A DNA stretch of 64,000 nucleotides from Cheiracanthium punctorium. Taxonomy: Eukaryota; Arthropoda; Arachnida; Araneae; Cheiracanthiidae. Positions 22,313 through 30,676 of this stretch are shown in pieces. The position numbers were made by a program, and so were the translations under genes. Numbering within the stretch: position 1 is the stretch's first letter; every line of letters begins with the position of its first letter. Below the pieces are notes generated by a model. It did no database searches and was not told the DNA's origin. It was given only the letters and a program-made list of their open reading frames with translations. The stretch covers positions 1 through 64,000 of the forward strand of contig JAWZYV010006105.1 of assembly GCA_038373885.1 (NCBI GenBank). The letters run 5' to 3'.

Positions 22313-22485
22313 AAAAAGGAAAAAAATTCTTATCAACCCTTTGAACATCCGGTCTTAGCATCCGCTCCCCACATCCGGTCCGACCACGCCCCCCTCTCTC
22401 TCTCTCGACCCAGGGAAAGCACCTGTACGGCGTACCGCAGAATTAACATGGTACCGCATGAGCAGAACTGTCATTTATCTACTAC

Positions 22486-22493
22486 TTACAACA
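22486..22493. repeat. Right target-site duplication of the giant palindrome
   Basis: TTACAACA directly follows CTACTAC, the last bases of the right arm, and is identical to 8492-8499. It overlaps the inner boundary of the 190-bp host TIR. Confidence 0.9.
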
Positions 22494-22760
22494 GTTAGAG
22501 CTTGGACGGACAGATAGAACGAGATCTGAAATCATAAACATTTTTCAACCTTTTGGAAAGTATTACAACACGTTAGTATCAGTAGAAATATTTAAGATAT
22601 TTCGATAATTTTTAATTTCATAAAGAAAAATTAAGTCAACCACAAAAATTGAGCGTATTCAGGACTTTATACCACCACTGTAATTTTATTGTAAGAGGGA
22701 GGAGGAGAAGAAAACATGAAAATGCATAGCCATTCTAGGGGCACTGGCCACGCTCCTAGT

Positions 22761-23526
22761 CAGGGATGTGCCAGCTGAAATTAAATTTTGGAGCAACTTA
22801 AAAACATTTTTGGAGCATAGAAAAACAGATTAGTGTAGCAATTTGGACCAAGAAAAAGTCACCTTTGGAGGACAAGAATGTCAATTTTGAAATACAAAAT
22901 TTTGGAGGGAAAGGGTAAAGTCATTAAAGAATGCCAATCTAAAAAATGAAAATTAAAGAGGTTCTTAAAAACTCTAAGCTGATAACAAAAACTAGTTGGG
23001 TTTTTTTTGGGGGGGGGAGGGGAGGAGCCAGAATCTTATGAAATAAATAAAAAATTCAGTTATTTTATACATTGCTACACAAAATATCTATTTCAAATCA
23101 AAAATACAATATTTACTAAACTATAGTTTACTAAATATTGTATTTGGTCAAGCGTTTCCTACCATCAGCAGCTTCTAAAACATTTGGTAACAAAAAATTT
23201 CCAATTTATATAAAATTAAATTTAAAATAGAGGTCAATTTTTACTCTTAAGACATAGGAGGTTTAAACAAAGGGATGTCAAAGAAAAAATATTCATTTTT
23301 AAGATTAATAGAGAAAGATTTAAATTAGAATGCTGAATGTTTGATGATTTTTGTAAAAATTCGGGAGATTTACAAACGTTTTCAACGTATATGGAAAAAT
23401 TAAAAATAGAGCAGTTTTATTGAATTTGGAGCAAAAATGTCCAAAATCGATCTTTTTGTAGCAGATTGGCACATCAGGATTGATTTGGCACAATTTGGAG
23501 CAATTGGAGCAGCTGTCACATCCCTG
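22761..23526. mobile_element. TIR element with CAGGGATGTG ends
   Basis: The left end is CAGGGATGTGCCAGCTGA and the right end read inward is CAGGGATGTGACAGCTGC. The immediate flanks share CTAGT (22756-22760 and 23527-23531), a 5-bp direct repeat. The interior is AT-rich, with repeated TTTTGGAGCA words on both sides and no coding frame. The ends resemble hAT, but a 5-bp duplication is not typical of hAT, so the superfamily is left open. Confidence 0.65.
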
Positions 23527-23531
23527 CTAGT

Positions 23532-24172
23532 ATAATCGTCTGCTAACTGGCCTTTTAATTACTTTCTCAATCCCTAGAACAAAAAGAACCCTTAGTGCTT
23601 TATTCTTTTAAAAATTCAAAAATTCGAGCACATACTTCTAACAAAAATATTATTTTGGGCACTTCCAAAAATATAATTTTTTTATTAAGTTGTTTTTTGT
23701 CAAATATTTTTTACAACTTAGTGTCTACATAATTTATTTAAATTATAATTAGCTAGAACAAAAGGAAAATGCAGTGTTACTAAAGATCTGGGTTTTAAAC
23801 ATTTTGACGGTAAAAACCATCATGCATCAATATCTTGCCAACCCTGAAAAAATATAGATAGCAATAACCTACCTGCATGCTTTTTTTTTTTTTTCTGCCG
23901 TATTTTAGTAAGCATTTTATGAATAACCCAGAGAGAAATAAATAAATCATTCCATCCCAAATGTATGTATTGTTTGTATTTTGTGATATAATCCAATTTC
24001 AACAGTTATTACAATTCACTTATTTTAAAGAACTTATAAGAGTCTCCCAAATTATTTTCTTTGTTTCTGAAGCAATATAAAAAGCGAATGGCTATAGACT
24101 ACCTGTATCTTTCTTTTTAATATATTAAATATTTTATGAATAACCCAGAGTTAAGCTATATTTCATTTCATT
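23532..24172. other. AT-rich intronic DNA, no gene
   Basis: No coding frame was supported. Two stretches share AAGCATTTTATGAATAACCCAG-like wording (about 23911 and 24131), so a short internal duplication may be present. T-runs occur near 23881. Confidence 0.4.
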
Positions 24173-24180
24173 CCATAATG

Positions 24181-24346
24181 CAGGCGCGTAGCCAGGAAAA
24201 TTTTTCGGGGGGGGGGATATGCGCCTGGAAAATTTTTCGGGGGGGGGATATGAACTTATATGTGTATAAATAGACGGAATTTCATCACTAATCCAAACAT
24301 TTCGGGGGGGGATATATCCCGATATCCCCCCCTGGCTACGCCCCTG
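24181..24346. mobile_element. hAT MITE, CGTAGCCAGG family, TSD CCATAATG
   Basis: The ends are CAGGCGCGTAGCCAGG and, inverted, CAGGGGCGTAGCCAGG, flanked by the exact 8-bp duplication CCATAATG (24173-24180, 24347-24354). The interior has G-runs, and the left part contains an internal tandem duplication of GGAAAATTTTTCGGGG. An open frame across it is an artefact. Confidence 0.9.
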
Positions 24347-24402
24347 CCATAATGTATTGTACTTCTTTATTTTGTGGTATGTTGATCTGTTAATCAGATG
24401 AT

Positions 24403-24633
24403 AGGCCCCACTATGGCCGAGGGGATAAAATACTGAGTGAGGTAGATGGCTGAAGTGTGAAGGTTCCGGGTTCGGCCCTGTCCAGCAGCTGTCCAACTGA
24501 TAGTTTGAAGTTTTGAGTGTTTTTCCTGAGATACAATCTGAATATGCGTTAGAACCCCTTAAAAAATCATCCGCTAAAGGCACCCCTTTCCTCGGCAGAT
24601 GACTCCTCGTATGGCTCACCATAACACAAAACA
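24403..24633 (+). mobile_element. tRNA-derived SINE
   Basis: A box-like TATGGCCGAGGGGATAAAA lies at ~24412 and B box GGTTCGGCCC at ~24469, then the family body (CTGTCCAACTGATAGTTTGA, GCGTTAGAACCCCTTA, GGCAGATGACTCCTCG) and a short A-rich tail. The spacing of the boxes fits an internal pol III promoter of a tRNA-derived SINE. Relatives lie at 54240, 54728, 56838 and 60130. Confidence 0.75.
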
Positions 24634-24755
24634 ATAATCAGGTGAAATAGTAATCTAGTTTCAACAGATAGTATAACGCATTGGAAACAGACCTGCATTT
24701 GCAGACATTTATTACATAACCAAGAAATTATGATCACATATTTGAATAGTTGTTA

Positions 24756-26269
24756 TATCTATATAAATAAAGCAAAGTGCAAATTGTCCGTTAGTTAGTT
24801 TGTCTGCACCTCGCGTAGCTCCGAAACGGGTGATCGTAGACCTACCAAATTTTGTATAGAAATTCTCCAGGACGGGTCCCGGCAGACCTCGAAACGATTT
24901 TTTCGAAATTCGAATTATTTTAGGAAATATCTATAAAAAAACATGTCGCAAAAGGCTAATTTTTGCTCCGCCATTTCGCAATTGTAACCCCGCAGTGGAA
25001 AAAGAGAAAATATAGCATGTCTAGGTTTACCGTATTTGGCAAGTTTATTAAATGATTCAGATTCTTGAAGTCAAAATAAAAGAATAACGATTTTTTTGTT
25101 TAGATTATTTGCAAGGTTGTTTTTTTAATTAAAATATCATGTGCATGTGAAATCGGAGCAGGAATGAAATATTTTATACTCAAAAGAAAAATAAGATTTG
25201 GAAATTTTCCGAGACTAAAATGTGCAACTTTTTAATTTGGCGAAAAATAAAATGGTTGATGTGCGATTTTGAGGAGATGATTCTAACGCTTGTTTTTAAA
25301 TATTCTAATGAGGAAATATTGGTTATCATGTTTGCATAAACATCTTTTTCTTTCAATAAAAATTAGCTGATGCATTTGTATAGCTTTATATCTTTTAATT
25401 CATAGTATAATTCTGATGATTAAATATTATCTTTAAACATCTACCACTTTATAAAATACTGTTTGTTTGGTTTTTTAGTTTGTTTGGTTAGTAGTTTTTT
25501 ATTTGCGTTGATTCTAAAGATCAATTAAAGTTAAAATAAACTTTAACGCTACCTATACTTTCCTATACCTGCGCTGGCAAATATCCAAAGTGTAGTATAA
25601 CTGCTATAATGGCATAGTTAACGCCACCAAATATTTCTACTAGTAGCAGATACTCCAGCTGGACCGAACCGGCTTTAAAATAATCTGCATTTTAATTATT
25701 TTTCATTTTCAAAATACTGGAATCTAACATTTTGGAACTCGAGGTTTAGATTTACCCTGCTTGCATTTTGCCAGATCGTACCTAATGCCAAAATGGCGCT
25801 TTTAAAATCAGTTACAATTAGTTTTTCTGTTTTGGAAAAACGAATAATCCCTAATTCTAAACTCCTGTTGTCTAAGGTCTAAGCTAAGCTAAATATTTGA
25901 AAATTGTCAACTTTGTGTGACACACTTTGAGCTATTTATTTCATGTACTCTTTAATTTGGCGTAAAACTGGTGTAATTCTACTTCATGTTTGTCAATTTC
26001 AACGTGGAAGTGCTTTGTTGCAAAGGAATGAATGACTTTATGCCAAATCTGGCAACCATTATGTTTATTTTTTCAGTTTTTTATTAATATCTTCTAAAAT
26101 AATTCGATTTTCGAAATTTAAGTCAGCTTATCAGGTTCCTCTGAATTTTTCGAATCAGTGGACACCTTAGTCAAAACTCAAATTCCCACGGTTTAGGAGG
26201 AGATAGCCGAACAAGCTCTTGACAGCGGCGGTGGCGTCAGTGGTTACTTTTTTTTTTTTAGAATAGAGA
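24756..26269 (-). repeat. Helitron-like repeat DNA
   Basis: At 25600-26269 the minus strand is clearly related to 48386-49050: TCTCTATTCTAAAAAAA start, TGACAGC, CACCTAACCGTGGGGA-like and CGGAAAATTCCGAGGAAC-like blocks in the same order. The lower-coordinate edge begins TCTATATAAATAAAGC and continues with CGTAGCTCCGAAACGGGTGA, wording common at Helitron 5' ends. Whether this is one element or two joined ones is unclear, and no CTAG-type end was located. Confidence 0.4.
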
Positions 26270-26289
26270 GATTCCTGTTCTACGAGAAT

Positions 26290-26431
26290 CAGGCACGTAG
26301 ACAGAAAATTTTTTCGGGGGGGGGGGGGGTGGATATGAACTTATATGTGCATAAATAGACGGAATTTCATCACTAATCTAAAAATTTCAGGGGGGGATAT
26401 ATTCCGATATCCCCCCCCTGGCTACGCCCTG
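26290..26431. mobile_element. hAT MITE, CGTAGCCAGG family, TSD ACGAGAAT
   Basis: Left end CAGGCACGTAGACAG; inverted right end CAGGGCGTAGCCAGG; exact 8-bp duplication ACGAGAAT at 26282-26289 and 26432-26439. It is closely related inside to the copy at 24181 (shared ATATGAACTTATATGTG and GACGGAATTTCATCACTAAT). Confidence 0.9.
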
Positions 26432-26608
26432 ACGAGAATGTCCCATTGCAAAGCTTAAACATGGCGTGGATGTCATTACATTTGGTCTACCTCTGTTTGC
26501 CCTGGCTAAGTTTGTACTTTACTTTGCTAGTTAAATGAAGTGAATATCATCCAGTTGAGGAGAGAAGGAAGGATAAAAGCGGCTTTATCATTTTTTTTTT
26601 AAACAAAA

Positions 26609-26637
26609 TTTGCGAGTCAAAGTTTGACTCGCAGTTA
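26609..26637. repeat. Small perfect hairpin upstream of exon 2
   Basis: TGCGAGTCAAAGTTTGACTCGCA is a perfect stem-loop about 230 bp before the exon 2 acceptor. No function can be assigned. Confidence 0.5.
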
Positions 26638-26864
26638 AAAAAAATGAGAGTCAATTTGCTTGAAAATCTATCGATTTACGCGTCAAACGTGAGTACCGGC
26701 GAACACTGGGGTCTACTGCCACTGAATACCTTAATCAGGTACATTAAAAATATAATAAATGAGTTCGCTGATTTTTTAGTAACGATAATGTATAGTATGT
26801 TGATTATTGTACATTTAAATTTAGTGTTTTTTTTCCATTAACTTATTATTATTTTAATTATTAG

Positions 26865-27443
26865 CTTTTCTCCGAAGAAACTCCTGAAGAAGCCTCAGCA
26901 GCAGCCCAACCGCCCGAATGTGTCGTTGCTATGACCGATGATATCCAAACTGCAACTGCGACATCCTCAACTTCCACCCAGAAAAAACGACGCAAAAGGC
27001 ATCCAGAGGTACAGGGTCCACGTAAAAGGTATCCGGAGATGCAGGAGCCAGAGAACCAAGTTGCGATTGCGTGGCCGAAGCCTGACACGTTCGAAAATTC
27101 CGACAAGCAAGGTGGTAGCAACGACGAGTGTGACTTGTACGGAAAAATTCTCGCTAAAAGATTGCGGAAGCTGCCGGAATTCGACCGGCAGTTGCTTATG
27201 CACGATATTGACGGGATGGTGCTCGAAGCCATGCAACGTCATCGTCAGTCATCTCATCTCGACACTTCCTCGCTTTCTTGGCATTCCACAGAACCCCAGA
27301 GTGCCTATCATTCGCCCTATGCCTTAGAAGAAAACTATTCCCAATACACATCCTCCAGCTGTGATTATGAGACGCCAGCTGATCAAAATTCTGTAGATCA
27401 AAAGACTATCATGGTTCCGGAAAAGTTACAAGGGGAACAATAA
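26865..27443 (+). CDS. MADF-BESS protein, exon 2 (BESS motif and C-terminus)
   Basis: The acceptor TTTTAATTATTAG|CTT opens a phase-0 frame of 192 codons ending in TAA at 27441-27443. Joined to exon 1 it gives 315 residues, usual for the family. Residues ~163-169 of the joined protein (KKRRKRH) are a basic nuclear signal, followed by two related units (RKRHPEVQGP, RKRYPEMQEP). Residues ~209-249 form the BESS motif: a D/E-rich lead, CDLYGKILAKRLRKLPEFDR, then LMHDIDGMVLEAM. BESS mediates contacts with partner proteins. The tail is Ser/Tyr-rich. Internal ATGs exist (27000 region), but the upstream open frame back to a good acceptor favours splicing to exon 1. Confidence 0.8.
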   Translation, partial: LFSEETPEEASAAAQPPECVVAMTDDIQTATATSSTSTQKKRRKRHPEVQGPRKRYPEMQEPENQVAIAWPKPDTFENSDKQGGSNDECDLYGKILAKRLRKLPEFDRQLLMHDIDGMVLEAMQRHRQSSHLDTSSLSWHSTEPQSAYHSPYALEENYSQYTSSSCDYETPADQNSVDQKTIMVPEKLQGEQ

Positions 27444-29618
27444 GTATGGCGAATCATTTCATCATAGAAGGCCATTCCTTTTTCTAAAACAGTAAGTTTT
27501 AATCTTGAACCCAGGTTTAGCCTGTTCGTTCTCATCACTGAAAGAAAGCAGCGGGAAAAGTCTCTGTGACCAACCAGTGTTGGTTGGTGTCCCAGCTTGG
27601 GTCTTCGAATGTTCGTCCGGAACCCAGCGATTGAGCTGTACGAATTGGTTAAATCTCGGTTCAAAATAGTGCGCTAACTCTATCAACCACTCGAAAAATT
27701 CTTAGGTTCAAATGTGTGTGTGTGTAAGTCTTTGAATCCGCAGAGACAAGAACTGATAACATATGCAAAGAATTTGCTCGTGACTTTGAGTTGCAAAGCA
27801 AATGCCTGAATTCCCTGATCTGGTCATTCTTGTTAAATAATGGGCTTTGTATCATTCTTTTACAAATTTATTGTAATGACTTTTACAAGTTATTGTAATG
27901 AAAACTGTAAAAAATATTTAATGTAGTGTAATTTTTTAAAACTAGCCGCCAAAGCGGCCACCTTCGTCGCCCCCTGCAAACATTAAAAAAAATAGTCCCT
28001 TTTATGCTCAAGATCAAGTCTTTCTCAGTTTTTGAGTTTAAAATGGCGCCCCTTCGAAGATGGCTCCCCGATGCGATGCTTACCTTTCTTACCGTGTCGG
28101 GCCGCCCCTGCGTTGCCCCATGTCTTACTGTTCTTTATACTCAGTGCAGTGTTGGCCAAATTATTGAACTCATTTCAAAGAAAATCATGTTTCTTTGAAC
28201 AGTATTTACCATTAAATTTGTTTAGGTTAGGATTGCAACAAATGGTACTTACGTATTATCCCAGCCGTCATTTCCGCCAAATAATTTTTTCATGAAATGT
28301 GCCGACAAACAGTTGCCATTCGTATTTGAAACCATCAATAATTTAATTTGTCTGGCATTTATCTTGGCGAAAAATCGCTCGACTTAGCCGACCGCCCGGA
28401 TAATACGTAGAAGTAACTTACAAATTTTGGATGTCGTCATAAAAGCGGATGTTGGCCATGGTAGCGATGCCAAGTACTAACATTGCAAAATGTACGAAGC
28501 GACATTATTGGTGACATTTCCATTCATGCAATCATTATGAAAATACTGTATTTTGATAATGGGTACATTTCTAGTTTAATAACACCAGTGATAATGTGCC
28601 AAAGTTAGCAACCCGATGTTTTTATAGTATGGTTGCATTATTTAATAGATATCCTCGGTTACAATAATATGCAAGAAACAGGAAATGGGGCTAATGTGCT
28701 TTAGGCCATATGGCGATTTTTTTATGTGCGATAAACGCGGCAAGTATTGTAAATTCGATTAAAGCTGTGAAAAAGACCGAAAGATCTTGTATTTTTGTGT
28801 GTTCATTATTGTTATTTTGTAATCTAGCTACTGCGTGACATGCGCTTTCTCCATTTGAAGTCTTAATGTTAATTTGGATTTTTGCGCATGCGTTATTGAG
28901 AGACTCTAAAAAGGTGGGTCACCAAATGTTAACTATAATCCATTTTTGGAATTGAACTCTATTTTTTTTTTACACATTATAGCATATAAGCCTAGAATAG
29001 AGTATACAAACATAAAAAGGCAGCAAGTGTTATGGAAAATTACCAATTAAAGCATTTAATTATCAAATCTGTAGGTTACAAAGTTTTGACATCTTTGCTC
29101 AGTAGGTTACACATTTCGAACTTCTTTGATCTGTATATTACAGATTTTTGACATTGCTGATGTTTTGGTTACTGATTTTGAACATTGGATTTTTAAGATA
29201 TGTGCATTAAAAAAATGCTAGGGGCTAAAAATGCATTAAATAGGTTCTCCATAATTGCATTTTGTTAATCAAATGAGTAATTTCTTTTTTTTTTTTTTTT
29301 TATAGAAGTCTTATGCGTCTTTGATAAATTGAATTTCATGAGTTACATTTAAACAAAAGTACTATGAGCAAAGTGACATATTTAATTTCAAATATTCGTG
29401 TTATATGCATTTAAACAAATGTTTTTGGTCTCACGATGACTCATAATTAGAAGTATCGAACTTGCAGTTTCTTTTGAACAATAAGATATAAATTAAGAGA
29501 ATGAAAAATGAACAGGAACAAGTTTATTCTTATTTAAAACCAATTTACATGGTCATCTAAATTACAAGTTTTAAATTATGAAACACTACAAAATATATAA
29601 CACTTGTTAATGCACTTT

Positions 29619-29656
<38 letters not shown>

Positions 29657-30668
29657 GTCTTCATTTAATTCTAAAAATACTTTAAAATTTTTGGTTTTAC
29701 CTCTATGAATTCTAAATAAAAATTGTATTATGTCTAGTTTACAAATTTATTTAAAAAATTATTTGTGTTTCGATCTTTACGTAATGAATTCGTCAAATAA
29801 TTTTAAGTACATTTTTTGCGGAAAAACAAAAACAAAACATTCCTTATAAAATAAAATACTTACAAACTTTGAATGTCAGTTTATAAAGTTAGTGAGGTTG
29901 TACTACTCCTTATAAATCGTACTTTTTAAGTAATCATGTCGATTGTGTTTAAATAATCATGTCCGAAAATACATAACGATCAAAGCTGCCGTCATTTTGT
30001 TTCGTCTGTACACATGTGTTTCACATGCTCATCAATGGTGTTAATCATTATTTCAACTAAGTGCATTCTATTTCACGAATAAAAACTCTTGAATTGGAGA
30101 TGGTGTAATTAAAGACTTTCTGAAATTTTAGGACACTGGCAACTCTGCGACAGTAAATTAAACATTAAAGAAATCAATGTTTCGATCTTTACGGGATTTG
30201 GACATCGTGGTTTATATGCATATTTACATCAGAGAAAATGCACAAAAACGTATGATAATGCTTTAAAATGTTGAAAAAATTATTTTAAAGGCTGACAAAT
30301 GAGTTGAAATAGTTATATATTATTTATTTAAGCTTCCAAATAGCGTTGTTTCGATCGTTACTTTTTGACAGACAGGACTGGCAAGAACCCATTATGTGAT
30401 TCTGGTTATAATTCTTCAATATTTTAAGCATTACTGCCATATGTTGGCCAAAATAGTAAACGAATCATCATTTTATTGTATTCACTCAATATTCTGATTA
30501 TGAAACTCCTACAAGCGCGGTAGAATTTTTTTTCTTCGTATTACAGAGACATCGTTAACATAAGAGATGTCCAAAATTCACAATTTGTAGCTAAAATGTT
30601 TTAATTTAAGGATATTTACAACGAATTTTTGTAATAAATGATACCGGTTCTTGTTTCTGAGCAAAACT
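27444..30668. other. 3' UTR of the MADF gene and AT-rich DNA, no further gene
   Basis: Immediately after the stop, 27540-27700 on the minus strand has GTGGTTGATAGAGTTAGCG and GGGTTCCGGAC, possibly a decayed tRNA-derived SINE. At 27944-27966 a hairpin (CTAGCCGCCAAAGCGGCC) resembles a Helitron 3' end on the minus strand. A 30-odd-base A run lies at 29622-29654. Short frames at 28004-28295 are not recognised. No clear poly(A) signal could be chosen among several AT-rich candidates. Confidence 0.4.
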
Positions 30669-30676
30669 AAAAATTC

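Larger units (their letters stand above)
8500..22485. mobile_element. 13,986-bp palindromic mobile element with two gene copies
   Basis: The unit starts GTAGTAGATAAATGACAG and ends with its exact reverse complement CTGTCATTTATCTACTAC. It is flanked by an 8-bp TTACAACA duplication. The arms (8500-15396 and 15460-22485) are almost identical over their whole length and are separated by 63 bp. Differences seen are isolated base changes, a 2-bp indel and a 131-bp tandem expansion in the right arm, so the arms are two real sequences rather than a duplicated read. Each arm holds one intact 515-codon gene. The 8-bp TSD is compatible with hAT, P or KDZ superfamilies, but the ends match none that I recognise and no transposase is visible. 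It may be mobilised in trans or use an unknown mechanism. Confidence 0.93.
15460..22485 (-). repeat. Right arm of the palindrome
   Basis: This 7,026-bp arm is the reverse complement of the left arm with few changes. Examples against the left: GGCATGC/GGTATGC near 13912, AGTGAGATA/AGTGATATA near 14428, AGCATAGTT/AGCATATTT near 14570, a 2-bp gap near 14752 and AGAATTTT/AGAAGTTT near 15307. The 129-bp length difference is explained by a 131-bp subterminal tandem gain minus the 2-bp gap. Confidence 0.93.
7503..22680. mobile_element. Host element with ~190-bp TIRs interrupted by the palindrome
   Basis: The segment 7503-7693 is matched by 22491-22680 in inverted orientation with moderate divergence. 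Read inward, the outer ends are TAGTGGTGGCAGAAAGTCCT and CAGTGGTGGTATAAAGTCCT; both continue with CTCAATTTTTG and, at the inner end, GTTAGAG. After subtracting the 14-kb palindrome and the MITE at 8120, about 850 bp would remain, the size of a non-autonomous mariner/Tc1-like or foldback element. The right outer flank is TA, the left TG. A third, single copy lies near 35672-35940. The class assignment is an inference from the CAGTGGTGG end and TA-like flanks. Confidence 0.5.
2893..26864 (+). other. Intron 1 of the MADF-BESS gene (about 24 kb)
   Basis: It begins GTAAGT at 2893 and ends TTTTAATTATTAG at 26864; both flanking exons are phase 0. It contains a piggyBac-like MITE 15 nt after the donor, a Penelope remnant, the 14-kb palindrome, a SINE and several hAT MITEs. 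If transcribed as one intron it would carry two 7-kb complementary arms, which could fold into an enormous hairpin. Small unrecognised internal exons cannot be excluded, but the direct junction reads smoothly. Confidence 0.7.

Noticed and set aside
8500..22485. Assembly artefact (hairpin or read-through chimera)
   Set aside because: The flanks are not palindromic, an exact 8-bp TSD bounds the unit, and the arms differ by substitutions and a 131-bp expansion.
8500..22485. Integrated DNA virus or Polinton
   Set aside because: No capsid, polymerase, integrase or ATPase frame is visible; only the AlkB-PC4 gene is intact. A remnant origin cannot be excluded.
24134..24634. 166-codon minus-strand frame
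   Set aside because: It runs antisense through a SINE and a MITE whose ends and TSD are clear; the frame is accidental.
26644..26841. 65-codon frame just upstream of exon 2
   Set aside because: It has no good acceptor before it and no recognised motif; the C-terminal part is low-complexity and hydrophobic.
26931..27443. Intronless 170-codon gene starting at ATG 26931
   Set aside because: The frame is open back to a good acceptor at 26864 in phase with the MADF exon, and BESS proteins normally need the N-terminal DNA-binding domain.
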